Shown: piece after piece, positions 7,101 to 15,368 of the stretch | Position numbering within the stretch: the first letter of the stretch is position 1 | How the letters are laid out: every line of letters begins with the position of its first letter | NCBI GenBank assembly: GCA_964480475.1 | Contig: CAYZPW010000076.1 | Location: forward strand, 1 to 17,846 | DNA length: 17,846 bases | From: CAYZPW01 sp964480475 | GTDB lineage: Bacteria; B130-G9 | Reading direction: 5' to 3' | Translations under genes and position numbers: made by a program | The notes under the pieces: model-generated | Seen by the model: the letters and a program-made list of their open reading frames with translations, nothing else | The model's database searches: none | What the model was told of the DNA's origin: nothing

Positions 7101-8315
7101 CTATTTCTTGATGAACCCTATCATCGTATAAAGCGGCAAGAAGACCGACATCGCAACCGTGCCGACTATCGCGCCCATCGAGACGATCATCAAAGGCTCT
7201 GCAATCGCAAAGATCCTTCTAATCGTGTAGGGGACTTCTTTGTCATAGTAAACGCTGACCTTCTCGAGCGTCATGTCGAGCTCGCCAGTCTCGTCCCCAA
7301 TCGCAACCATCCGCAGAACGAGCGAAGGAAACTCCCCGCTCTCCGCAAGCGCCTCAGGCATCGAGCCGCCAGCCCGGATCCTGTCGTGAGCATCCCGGAT
7401 TACGTCACCCAAAATCACGTTGCCGATGACCTGCTCAACGATCCTCAAGCACTCAGTGATCTCAACGCCCGCGCGATAGAGTGCGGACATCGTGTGCGAG
7501 AACCTGGAAAGCGCAACCTTCCTTATCAACGTCCCAAATAACGGAAACTTCAGCTTCGTAGCGTCCCAGATTCTCCTGCCCGTCTTTGTCTTCTTGACTA
7601 GCGCCCGAATAACAAAGAACAAAACTACGAGAAACCCAAGGGTATAAAACCCATAGTGGAGCATGAAATTGCTTATCCAGATGACGATGCGCGTCGGAAG
7701 TGGCAGCTTCATGTCGTATTTCCTGAAGATGGCCGCAAACCGCGGTATCGGAAATACAAAGAGAAAGACGATAACACCACTGATGACCGTCAGAACGACC
7801 GCAGGATAGGCGAGCGCCTCGCGAATCTGCCCTTTGAGCTCCTCTTGCCATTCCATGTATGGGACGAGCCTCTCGAGAACCTCGTCAACCCGGCCTGTCG
7901 TCTCGCCCGCGCGAACCATGCTGACGTAAAGCTGCCCGAAGACCGACGGATGAACGCTCATCGCATCCGCGAGCATCGAGCCGTTCTCAACCTGACCGGT
8001 GATGTCTTGGATAACCCGCTTGAAACCAGGCTTCTCCGTCTCACGCGCTAGGTCCTGAAGGCCCGTAAGAAGAGGAACCCCTGCCGAGAGAACAGTACCA
8101 AGGTGGATCGTGAAAGTGATAAGCTCACGGCGCTTGACCTTCGCGCTCCTAACCTTGCGCTTCTTGGCGTCCCTGCCGCGCGCCTTCGATACTTTCGTTA
8201 CTACGTAACCGAGCTCGCCAAGCCGCTCAACGAGGACCCCGGAGTTCTCAGCCTCCAAGACCCCCTCGGTCTCGCGACCACTCGCGTCTCTAGCCTTATA
8301 CGAGAATACAGGCAA
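7101..8315 (-). CDS. pilC: Inner-membrane platform protein, PilC/GspF family
   Basis: A 404-residue platform protein that couples the ATPase to pilin extraction from the membrane. It starts at TTG (MPVFSYKARDASG), with a GAGG-containing site about 5 nt upstream; MPVFSYKA-type openings are typical of this family. After an N-terminal region and a Lys/Arg-rich stretch (about 45-63) come two T2SSF repeats, about 68-191 and 271-393, each with the family's G-pattern: ENGSMLADAM...VRAGETTGRVDEVLERL in the first, and RAGGSMPEALAESG...VAIGDETGELDMTLEKV in the second. Membrane segments are at about 169-191, 218-238 and 373-396. Its start lies 21 nt downstream of the ATPase stop, as in most pilus operons. 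Length is normal. Confidence 0.96.
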   Translation of the reverse strand: MPVFSYKARDASGRETEGVLEAENSGVLVERLGELGYVVTKVSKARGRDAKKRKVRSAKVKRRELITFTIHLGTVLSAGVPLLTGLQDLARETEKPGFKRVIQDITGQVENGSMLADAMSVHPSVFGQLYVSMVRAGETTGRVDEVLERLVPYMEWQEELKGQIREALAYPAVVLTVISGVIVFLFVFPIPRFAAIFRKYDMKLPLPTRIVIWISNFMLHYGFYTLGFLVVLFFVIRALVKKTKTGRRIWDATKLKFPLFGTLIRKVALSRFSHTMSALYRAGVEITECLRIVEQVIGNVILGDVIRDAHDRIRAGGSMPEALAESGEFPSLVLRMVAIGDETGELDMTLEKVSVYYDKEVPYTIRRIFAIAEPLMIVSMGAIVGTVAMSVFLPLYTMIGFIKK

Positions 8316-8336
8316 AACTCCCTCGCTTCACTAGCC

Positions 8337-10109
8337 TTAGAGCTCGACCTCTGCCGAAAGCAGAGTAACCCTGCGAACCTCATCGACTGTTGTTATGCCT
8401 TCCATTACCTTGTTCATGCCGTCGGTGAACATCGAATACATGCCGAACTTCCTTGCCGCACGCCTGATGTCCTCGATTGAGGCGTTCTGCTCTGCCATCG
8501 TCTGAAGCTTCTTGTTCATCACGATCAGCTCAAAGATCGCTATCCGACCCTTGTAACCCGTCTGATTGCAGTATGAGCAGCCCTTGCCACGATAAAGCGT
8601 CAAAACCTGATCCTTCCGCTGGATCGCCTCTTTGTCCTGAACGACCGACTCGAGCGCATCAAGCCCCAAGGTGCCCTCGACTGACTCCCTGTGAAGCGAA
8701 AGAATCCTCGAGTCCTGCTCCGTGGGCTCATAGGACTCTCGGCAGTTGGGGCATATCAATCGCACCAGTCGCTGAGCCATGATGCCTAGTATCGATGACG
8801 AGACGAGAAACGGCTCAATACCCATGTCCATGAGCCTCGGCAGCGCCCCAGCAGCATCGTTCGTATGCAGCGTCGAAAGCACCAAGTGCCCTGTCAGTGC
8901 AGCCCGAACAGCAAGCTCCGCCGTCTCGCTATCCCTGATCTCTCCGACCAAGATGACGTCCGGGTCCTGCCTGAGCATCGAACGCAACCCCAACGAAAAC
9001 GTAAAGCCCGCCTTGGGATTGATCTCGGACTGCTGGATAATCGGCAGCTGATACTCGACCGGGTCCTCAAGAGTGCAGACCTTCCGCTCCAAGGTGTTCA
9101 CGTGTGAAATGGCGGAGTAGAGCGTAGTCGTCTTGCCGCTCCCCGTCGGCCCCGTAACGAGAATGATCCCATAGGGCATATCTAGTAGCGCCTCGAACTC
9201 CTCCTTTTCCTTGACAGGGAACCCGAGCTTCGTCAGATCGAGCTGCAACGTTGCACGGTCAAGCAACCTAAGAACGGCATTCTCACCCGTAACAGTCGGA
9301 TATACCGATACACGAATGTCAATCTTCCGCTTGCCAACGCTGAACTCAATCTTCCCGTCCTGAGGGATACGACGCTCTGCAATGTTAAGATCGGCCATGA
9401 TCTTGATTCTCGAGATGATCGGCTCCCTCAAATCCAACGGCACAGTCTTTCTCTGATGCAAAATGCCGTCGATCCTGAACCGGACGCGCATGAGCTTCTC
9501 GTCAGGTTCAAAATGGATGTCCGTAGATCGCTCGTGAACCGCCTGAACGACTATCCTGTCCACCAGCTTGATGATCGGAGCCTGTGAGGCGGCCTCCTCG
9601 ATCTCTCCGAAGCCCGCTTCACCTCGCCTCTTCAAAGTCTCTTCGGCCATGCGCATGCCTTCATCGATGATCTCTTCCACATCCTCCTCGCTGCCGTAGA
9701 ACTTATCGATCGCCTTTTCGAGGTCCTGGTCGGTAACCGCAAGCGGCCGGATCTGTAAACCGGTTCGGCGCTCCAACCCGTCGATGACGTTCACGTCGTA
9801 CGCATTGACCATCGCGACAGTCAGCGTGAAATCGTCCTTTGAAAGAGGTAATACGCTGTTTTCTTTGCAGAAATCGGACGATACCAATTTCAGAACATCT
9901 TCGCCGATCTCAGCCTCAGATAGATCGATCTCAGAGCGACCACCCTCGCCCGAAAGCGCATCAACGAGGGCGTCCTCGGAAATGAATCCAAGATCGAACA
10001 GGATCTGCCCGAGCAGCTCTCCGGTCCTTTTCTGCTCGCTTAACGCCAACTCGAGCTGCTGGTCGTCTATCAGGCCAAGTTCCCTTAGCTTCTCGCCTAG
10101 CAACGCCAT
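8337..10109 (-). CDS. pilB: Assembly ATPase, PilB/GspE family
   Basis: A 590-residue hexameric ATPase that powers pilin or pseudopilin assembly. ATG start with GAGGTG 8 nt upstream. Residues 1-140 form an MshEN/T2SSE-N domain, starting LLGEKLRELGLI. A central N2 region contains STDIHFEP (195-202). The motor has Walker A GPTGSGKTT (320-328), an Asp box LEDPVEYQ (347-354), Walker B DPDVILVGEIRD (382-393) and a His box TGHLVLSTLHTND (406-418). A zinc module follows, with CPNC (453-456) and CSYC (511-514). The gap between the cysteine pairs (54 residues) is longer than the about 30 common in GspE. These features fit an assembly motor rather than the retraction ATPase PilT. It is translated just before pilC. 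Confidence 0.97.
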   Translation of the reverse strand: MALLGEKLRELGLIDDQQLELALSEQKRTGELLGQILFDLGFISEDALVDALSGEGGRSEIDLSEAEIGEDVLKLVSSDFCKENSVLPLSKDDFTLTVAMVNAYDVNVIDGLERRTGLQIRPLAVTDQDLEKAIDKFYGSEEDVEEIIDEGMRMAEETLKRRGEAGFGEIEEAASQAPIIKLVDRIVVQAVHERSTDIHFEPDEKLMRVRFRIDGILHQRKTVPLDLREPIISRIKIMADLNIAERRIPQDGKIEFSVGKRKIDIRVSVYPTVTGENAVLRLLDRATLQLDLTKLGFPVKEKEEFEALLDMPYGIILVTGPTGSGKTTTLYSAISHVNTLERKVCTLEDPVEYQLPIIQQSEINPKAGFTFSLGLRSMLRQDPDVILVGEIRDSETAELAVRAALTGHLVLSTLHTNDAAGALPRLMDMGIEPFLVSSSILGIMAQRLVRLICPNCRESYEPTEQDSRILSLHRESVEGTLGLDALESVVQDKEAIQRKDQVLTLYRGKGCSYCNQTGYKGRIAIFELIVMNKKLQTMAEQNASIEDIRRAARKFGMYSMFTDGMNKVMEGITTVDEVRRVTLLSAEVEL

Positions 10110-10219
10110 CTCTTGAACACCTCTATCTCAAGGTCCAACGCAAGATGCCCGCGGCACAGCCCCCACCAGCATCTAAACTCGCTCTACACTACTAACAGAA
10201 TATACTTAGATAATTGCGC

Positions 10220-10270
10220 CCGGCGCCTCTACTGTGCCCAAGCATCACAGCCAAGAGGCGCCGGCTTTTT
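10220..10270 (+). terminator. Strong hairpin with T-run, between pseudopilin 2 and pilB
   Basis: CCGGCGCCTCT (10220-10230) pairs perfectly over 11 bp with AGAGGCGCCGG (10254-10264); an inner stem CTGTG/CACAG (10232-10236, 10246-10250) extends it. TTTTT follows at 10266-10270, so read on the plus strand it looks like an intrinsic terminator. However, no plus-strand gene ends here. On the minus strand, where pseudopilin 2 is transcribed toward pilB, the hairpin has no T-run after it. It could limit read-through or protect the 3' end of the pseudopilin message, or terminate antisense transcription of the pilB region. Confidence 0.55.
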
Positions 10271-10301
10271 CAATTCACCCCAATATCGTCTCTACACCGC
10301 T

Positions 10302-10916
10302 TTACTTGGTGCGATAGCCAATATCGTCGAAGTGTGTCTCCGTTGCCCACATCGGTGTCTCAACTATGAAGTTCGGACCCGCGCTCAAGCACCAGACGTG
10401 ATTGCGCCCTCGTTCGCTCTTCGTCCCATAGTCAAACGCCCCGACCGACACGAGATACTTGTAAGCCCAAGGATCGTCGGTCACATAGGGCAGATAAGGG
10501 CCATTCCAACCGTGCGACAATATGCTGCCGCCCTCTGTAGCCGCCTTCTTATATCTGTAGATATAAGTATTCTGGTCCGGATTCCCGTTGGTCACCAAAT
10601 GGAAATACATGTCGTCGGCCTGGTTGCCCCATGAGGTCTGAGCATCGCCACCCATACGCGGCATGTCACCCATGTTCCCAAAAAGGTAATCGTAGTGAGG
10701 GTCTCCAAACAACCGATCGTAATACGGCCAAGTTCCCGTGTCCTTGTGGAACAACAGCAGCGCGGTCGAAATGTTACGGCAGTCACCAAGTGCCCTGGTC
10801 TCGTTCGCCTCGTCGATGTACTTAAAGATCAACGGGGTCAGGATACCTGCCAGCAAGGCAATAATGGCAACAACCACAACAACCTCGATCAAGGTAAACC
10901 CTTTTCTGTTCATCAT
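10302..10916 (-). CDS. gspG: GspG-type pseudopilin 2, first gene of the locus
   Basis: A 204-residue pilin-like protein. The frame is open further upstream to 10991, but the start is the ATG pair at 10916/10913, directly after GGGAGGTGAG. This gives a short leader MMNRKG, cleavage before FTLIEVVVVVAIIALLAG, and Glu at +5, as expected for prepilin-peptidase substrates. The globular part has GWNGPYL (136-142), DDPWAYKYLVSVGAF (147-161) and a C-terminal SAGPNF, typical GspG-type features. It differs from pseudopilin 1 in size and loops, so the two are probably an old duplication with distinct roles. Being promoter-proximal and followed by a strong hairpin, it is the better candidate for the abundant, major subunit. 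Confidence 0.92.
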   Translation of the reverse strand: MMNRKGFTLIEVVVVVAIIALLAGILTPLIFKYIDEANETRALGDCRNISTALLLFHKDTGTWPYYDRLFGDPHYDYLFGNMGDMPRMGGDAQTSWGNQADDMYFHLVTNGNPDQNTYIYRYKKAATEGGSILSHGWNGPYLPYVTDDPWAYKYLVSVGAFDYGTKSERGRNHVWCLSAGPNFIVETPMWATETHFDDIGYRTK

Positions 10917-11270
10917 CTCACCTCCCTCACATCGAGATTTTGCACCACTCCGTCGCCATGCTTGGTATGACGCTAGGAGTGATGGTACCAATTGAAAATT
11001 GACTCTCTAGCATAATTCTCTCGTCATACAGAAAGCCTACAACACTCACTCGTCCAGAGTCAAGCCCCTTTTTCTATAACCCTAGCCCAAACAAACATGC
11101 CGAATGTAACCGAAAATGGCAATCCCCCATATACTGCAATATAAGTGTGAGTCGCAAACAGCTCCGCTGGGCATTGTCCCGCGAGCAATAATGTGGCATC
11201 CCTATACTACATGCTACACGATCACTTCTCGCTTAGCTTCACCACCGACAACCACTAAGGGAGCAAGAAA
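10917..11270. promoter_or_regulatory. Divergent intergenic region with candidate promoters
   Basis: This 354-bp gap separates the pilus-like locus (-) from the isochorismatase gene (+) and must supply the promoters of at least the first. On the minus strand, TTGACT (11058-11063) and TAGGCT (11034-11039) are spaced 18 nt apart, about 110 nt before the pseudopilin ATG. On the plus strand, TGGCAA (11117-11122) and TATAAG (11140-11145) are spaced 17 nt apart, about 125 nt before the isochorismatase ATG. Both are weak, by-eye matches to the vegetative consensus. I see no gene, RNA gene or long repeat here. Confidence 0.3.
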
Positions 11271-11873
11271 ATGAACAGCCAAAACGTGATTAGAAGAGAA
11301 TACACAGCGGCCGAGCAGAGGACCCTGGTCATGATCATCGATCACCAAGAAAAACTGCTGCCTCACATCTTTGGGCACGAAACCATCCTCCAAAAGACGT
11401 GCCAACTGGTCAGATTCTGCAAAATGCTTTCGCTTCCGACGATTGTCACCGAACAGTATCCCCAAGGGCTTGGACCAACCGTGCCCCAGATCGCCGAGCT
11501 TTTCGACGCCAACGTCCCCATTCTCCGAAAGACATCTTTTTCGTGCATGCGCAATGACGGTATTTCACGCGCCATAAGAGAATCCGGCCGAGCTTGTGTG
11601 GTTGTGTCAGGAATAGAAACACACATTTGCGTGGGCCAGACAGTATGCGATCTTTTGAGCGCCTCCTACTCCGTCTATGTCCTATCGGATTGTGTTGGTT
11701 CAAGGGCCCCGTTGGACCACGAGATGGGCCTTCGAAAGATGCGCGACGCGGGAGCTGTGATCTCAACCCTTGAGGCGTTCATGTATGAGGCGCTCGGCTC
11801 CTGCAAGCATCCGATGTTTAAGCGATTCCATCAAGAAATCATGAGATCACAACCGTCGCGACCAGAACCATAG
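11271..11873 (+). CDS. Isochorismatase-family cysteine hydrolase
   Basis: A 200-residue protein with an ATG start and GGGAG 7 nt upstream. It carries the complete catalytic triad of the cysteine hydrolase/isochorismatase fold: Asp24 in MIIDHQEKLL, Lys87 in ILRKTSFS, and Cys120 in GIETHICVGQT. The LPTIVTEQYPQGLGPT stretch and the length (about 180-210) match the small single-domain branch (ISOC/YcaC-like), not the fused EntB type. The substrate cannot be told; members hydrolyse various amides and related small molecules. It stands alone on the plus strand between two minus-strand gene blocks. Its stop is 48 bp from the convergent pyrG stop, so it is probably a single-gene unit. Confidence 0.93.
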   Translation: MNSQNVIRREYTAAEQRTLVMIIDHQEKLLPHIFGHETILQKTCQLVRFCKMLSLPTIVTEQYPQGLGPTVPQIAELFDANVPILRKTSFSCMRNDGISRAIRESGRACVVVSGIETHICVGQTVCDLLSASYSVYVLSDCVGSRAPLDHEMGLRKMRDAGAVISTLEAFMYEALGSCKHPMFKRFHQEIMRSQPSRPEP

Positions 11874-11921
11874 TCAGCGCTGTCAGCCCGGCTTTCGGCC
11901 TTGCGCTTCACGACTCCTTCC

Positions 11922-13538
11922 TCAACTGCCTTGACGGCGCCTGACCATCGCCTCGACGAACGAGGCAAACAGCGGGTGCGGCTTGTCGGGCTTTGAGCGC
12001 CATTCGGGATGGAACTGACTAGCCAGGAACCAGGGATGGCCGGACAGCTCCACTATCTCGACCAGGTTCTTCTTCTCGTAGAAACCAGACAACCGCATCC
12101 CGTTCTGAGAGAATGTACCGAAAAACTCGCGATTCAGCTCATATCGATGTCTATGACGCTCTGAGACGACGTCCTGCTTATAAATCCTATGGGCCAGAGA
12201 GCCCCCGACAAGCTTGCACGGCATGGCGCCAAGTCTCATCGAGGCGCCTTTTTTTCTCACCCTTCGCTGCTCAGGCATAAACCAGATGACCGGGTATTGA
12301 GTATTCTCGTCGAACTCGGTGCTGTTCGCGCCGCGCAGGCCGCAGACGTTTCTGGCGAACTCAATCACGGCGCATTGCAGGCCGAGGCAGATGCCGAAAA
12401 AGGGTAACTTGCTGGTTCGGGCGTATCGAATTGCGCTTATCATGCCCTCAATGCCGCGCTCGCCGAAACCACCGGGCACCATAAGGCCATCAACGTCTGA
12501 AAGCCACTTCTCTACACCGTCCTGCTCAACATCCTCCGCATCGACCATCTTCAGCCTTACCCGGATGCCATTGGCATATCCGCCGTGTGCAAACGCCTCG
12601 AGCAAACTCTTGTAGGAATCCTTCAGCAGGACATATTTGCCAACAATGGCGACAGTGGCACCATAATCGGCGCTTCTCATTACCTCGGCCATTTCCTCCC
12701 ACGCTGAAAGGTCAGGCCTTTTTTTTGGCAGATTCAGATGCGTAACAATGGCGTGGCCAAGGCCATCTTGCTCAAAGACAAGCGGAACATCGTAGATCGA
12801 TTCGACGTCCTTGGCTGTGATTACAGCCTCTTCCTCAACGTTACAAAAAAGAGCGACCTTTTTCTTGATTTCCTTCGGGAGAAACATCTCGGTCCGACAA
12901 AGCAGGATGTCCGGCTGGATGCCGATCTGGCTGAGCGCTTTGACACTGTGCTGCGTCGGCTTCGTTTTCAGCTCCCCGGAAGCCTTGATGTAGGGCACAA
13001 GCGTGACGTGAACATAGAGCACGTGTTCCGCCTTCATATCGAACCTGAACTGACGAACCGCCTCGAGAAACGGAAGGCCCTCGATGTCGCCGACCGTGCC
13101 CCCGATCTCGACAATCACGACGTCGTTGCCTCTGGCCAGTGCACGTATCCGCTTCTTGATCTCGTCAGTGATGTGAGGAATCACCTGGACAGTCCCGCCC
13201 AAGTATTCGCCTCGCCGCTCCTTGCTTATGACTGAGTAATAAATCTGTCCGGCTGTGACGTTGTTCTTCTTAGTCAGCTTCGCGCTCGTGAAGCGAGTGT
13301 AATGCCCGAGGTCAAGGTCGGTCTCCGAGCCGTCCTCGGTAACATAGACCTCGCCGTGCTGGAATGGGTTCATCGTTCCCGGATCGACGTTGATGTAAGG
13401 ATCGAGCTTCATGAGCGTAACCCTGAAACCCCGGCTCTCGAGGATACGGCCGATTGACGCCGCGGCCAACCCCTTGCCCAGCGACGAGACAACCCCGCCG
13501 GTAACAAAAATGTATTTGGTGGCTTTCTTCTTTCCCAT
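11922..13538 (-). CDS. pyrG: CTP synthase
   Basis: Converts UTP to CTP using ATP and glutamine, in the cytoplasm. The 538-residue length is normal. It starts at ATG with AGGA 6 nt upstream. The synthase domain (about 1-270) opens with KYIFVTGGVVSSLGKG (P-loop) and contains LDPYINVDPGTMNPFQHGEV and EIGGTVGDIEG. The glutamine amidotransferase domain (about 290-538) has PGGFGERG, the nucleophile elbow FFGICLGLQ, and the His/Glu segment QFHPEWRSKP. It lies 8 nt after kdsB; pairing of pyrG with kdsB is known in other bacteria, including Chlamydia, and is logical because KdsB consumes CTP. Nothing looks abnormal. Confidence 0.98.
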   Translation of the reverse strand: MGKKKATKYIFVTGGVVSSLGKGLAAASIGRILESRGFRVTLMKLDPYINVDPGTMNPFQHGEVYVTEDGSETDLDLGHYTRFTSAKLTKKNNVTAGQIYYSVISKERRGEYLGGTVQVIPHITDEIKKRIRALARGNDVVIVEIGGTVGDIEGLPFLEAVRQFRFDMKAEHVLYVHVTLVPYIKASGELKTKPTQHSVKALSQIGIQPDILLCRTEMFLPKEIKKKVALFCNVEEEAVITAKDVESIYDVPLVFEQDGLGHAIVTHLNLPKKRPDLSAWEEMAEVMRSADYGATVAIVGKYVLLKDSYKSLLEAFAHGGYANGIRVRLKMVDAEDVEQDGVEKWLSDVDGLMVPGGFGERGIEGMISAIRYARTSKLPFFGICLGLQCAVIEFARNVCGLRGANSTEFDENTQYPVIWFMPEQRRVRKKGASMRLGAMPCKLVGGSLAHRIYKQDVVSERHRHRYELNREFFGTFSQNGMRLSGFYEKKNLVEIVELSGHPWFLASQFHPEWRSKPDKPHPLFASFVEAMVRRRQGS

Positions 13539-13546
13539 CTTGATTC

Positions 13547-14338
13547 CTAAAAAGCAGAGAAATGTAACTGCCTGAGCAGCATCTCAACTTCTGGGACGTC
13601 ACCGGGCACATCAACGTTCTTCATGACTGCCTCGGTCAGAAGCGCCTTCATGGGGTAGCCGTTCTCGAGGATGCGGAGCTGCTCAAGCCTCTCGGCCCGC
13701 TCCAAGGATGTCCGACTCATCTGAGAAAAGCGCACCAAAAAATCCTTTCTGTAGGCATAAACACCGATATGCTTGTAGAATGTCACGCCGCAGCCTCTAA
13801 ACCGCGTCTTCGAAAGAGAGCCCGACTTGAAGGCTTCCGCAAACTCCGCCAAGCACGGGATCGGGGAGCGAGAGAAATAGAGCACGTAGTCGTCGGAAGA
13901 ACACACGAGCTTCACGGTGTTAGGATCGAATAGCTCGCCGACGTCGCGGACCTGTGCTCGCAGCGTCACTATCTCCTGGCCCGGATCCTGCAAAAGCTCC
14001 TGAATGCAGGAATCGACCGCGCAGGGGTCCAAGAGCGGCTCATCGCCCTGAACGTTCACAACGATGTCGCAGTCGAGGCTGAGCGCCGCCTCGGCAATCC
14101 TGTCGGAACCACTCTGATGCGAATCTGACGTCATTAGCGATTTGCCACCGAACTGCTTCACGGCGTTGAATATCCTGAGATCGTCGGTAGCGACGATCAC
14201 CTCATCCGCGAGAGAGATTAGACCGGCGCGCTCATAAACCCACATTATCATGGGTTTCCCTAATATCTCCGTCAGTATCTTGCCGGGAAACCTACTGGAT
14301 GAATACCGAGCAGGAATTATCACAACGGCTCTCGGCAT
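13547..14338 (-). CDS. kdsB: CMP-Kdo synthetase (3-deoxy-manno-octulosonate cytidylyltransferase)
   Basis: Activates Kdo with CTP to CMP-Kdo for lipid A-Kdo assembly, in the cytoplasm; its presence indicates an LPS-bearing outer membrane. The 263-residue protein begins at the ATG at 14338, which overlaps the rfaE1 stop by 1 nt (TGATG), with GGAGAGG upstream; a GTG one codon earlier is also possible. Family motifs are IPARYSSSRFPGK (8-20), VIVATDDLRI, SGSDRIAEA and VNVQGDEPLLDP. Length and motifs are standard. The overlap suggests translational coupling with rfaE1. Confidence 0.97.
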   Translation of the reverse strand: MPRAVVIIPARYSSSRFPGKILTEILGKPMIMWVYERAGLISLADEVIVATDDLRIFNAVKQFGGKSLMTSDSHQSGSDRIAEAALSLDCDIVVNVQGDEPLLDPCAVDSCIQELLQDPGQEIVTLRAQVRDVGELFDPNTVKLVCSSDDYVLYFSRSPIPCLAEFAEAFKSGSLSKTRFRGCGVTFYKHIGVYAYRKDFLVRFSQMSRTSLERAERLEQLRILENGYPMKALLTEAVMKNVDVPGDVPEVEMLLRQLHFSAF

Positions 14339-15360
14339 CACGACCTCTCCTGGCAGACTTCCGAATCGTCGCCCAGAGACGCGAGCAGGTCGTCGGCAGA
14401 AACCGTCGCCGCGCCTATCTCGGTCACGACAATCCCTGCCCCGTAGTTTGCCAGCCGGGCCGCACGCTCCATCGAGGCCCCCGCGCAGAGAGCCACAGTC
14501 AGCACGGCAATCACCGTGTCCCCCGCGCCTGTCACGTCGAACACCTCCCTTCCCACAGTATCGATGCTCACGGAGGCGCCCTCTTTGGACAATAGCAGCA
14601 TCCCGTGCTCACCCCGCGTCACAAGGATGGCTTCCGACTGCGTGTCATCGAGAAGCTTGCGCCCGGCAGTTCTGAGATCGTCCAAAGTCCTTATCCTCTT
14701 GCCCCAGAACGTCGCCACCTCGTGGATATTGGGAGTCATCACCGTCACATTACTGTAAAGGAGGAAGTGTTCGTCCTTCGGATCGACAGCGATTATCTTG
14801 CCGTTATCACGTGCGATCTTCAGTATCTCGCTCGTGAGCTCGGGACATATTACGCCCTTACCATAATCCTCGATAATAACCGCATCGATGTCCGCTATGT
14901 TCTTCTCAGCGAATCTCAGGACCTTCGTCTTGAGGTCGCCCCGCACCTCCTCTGTGCTCTCCTCGTCGTAGCGGACGATCTGCTGACCCCGGGCGATTAC
15001 GCGCGTCTTTGTCGTCGTCGCCCTCTTCGGATCATGTATCAACCCCTCGACGGGAATGCCCCGGTCCAACAGCATCCGGCGAAGCAAACTGGCCCTGTAA
15101 TCGTCTCCGACAAGACCAACGGGCACTGCCCTTGCCCCGAGCGCTGCGATGTTGTTGGCCACGTTGCAGGCCCCGCCGAGCCGAAAACTACGCTCCTTGA
15201 TCAGAACGATCGGAACAGGCGCCTCCTGCGAGACCCGTGAGACCTCGCCCCACACATACTCATCGACCATTAAATCACCGACCACCATGATGCTCTTGTC
15301 CCTAAAACCATCAACGAGCCGCCGGTATTCCTCGAAATCCTCTCTGCTCAATCCAGGCAT
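14338..15360 (-). CDS. rfaE1: D-glycero-beta-D-manno-heptose-7-phosphate kinase (stand-alone)
   Basis: A PfkB/ribokinase-family kinase of 340 residues that phosphorylates heptose 7-phosphate at C1 in the ADP-heptose pathway for LPS core. Key segments are VGDLMVDEYVWGEVSRVSQEAP (27-48 region, substrate side), FRLGGACNVANN (59-70), VDPKDEH, TPNIHEV, and the PfkB catalytic motif DVTGAGD (275-281, base Asp281). The protein ends shortly after the kinase domain, so the C-terminal cytidylyl/adenylyltransferase half of bifunctional HldE is absent; a separate rfaE2/hldC gene is expected elsewhere. ATG start; the purine-rich GGAGGG lies about 12 nt upstream, a rather long spacing. It begins 8 nt after scpB. 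Confidence 0.93.
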   Translation of the reverse strand: MPGLSREDFEEYRRLVDGFRDKSIMVVGDLMVDEYVWGEVSRVSQEAPVPIVLIKERSFRLGGACNVANNIAALGARAVPVGLVGDDYRASLLRRMLLDRGIPVEGLIHDPKRATTTKTRVIARGQQIVRYDEESTEEVRGDLKTKVLRFAEKNIADIDAVIIEDYGKGVICPELTSEILKIARDNGKIIAVDPKDEHFLLYSNVTVMTPNIHEVATFWGKRIRTLDDLRTAGRKLLDDTQSEAILVTRGEHGMLLLSKEGASVSIDTVGREVFDVTGAGDTVIAVLTVALCAGASMERAARLANYGAGIVVTEIGAATVSADDLLASLGDDSEVCQERS

Positions 15361-15368
15361 CTATCTAC

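Noticed and set aside
10943..10965. Possible sigma-54 promoter for the pseudopilin gene on the minus strand (TGGCG...GTGCA)
   Set aside because: The GG and GC elements are two bases too far apart for a -24/-12 promoter, and the TTGC half is imperfect.
10917..10991. Longer N-terminus for pseudopilin 2 starting at 10991
   Set aside because: It would place 25 unrelated residues before the short prepilin leader, and a strong GGGAGGTGAG site lies directly before the ATG pair at 10916/10913.
11874..11921. Bidirectional terminator between the isochorismatase gene and pyrG
   Set aside because: Only a weak GGC-TTTC-GGCC type pairing is visible and there is no T-run on either strand.
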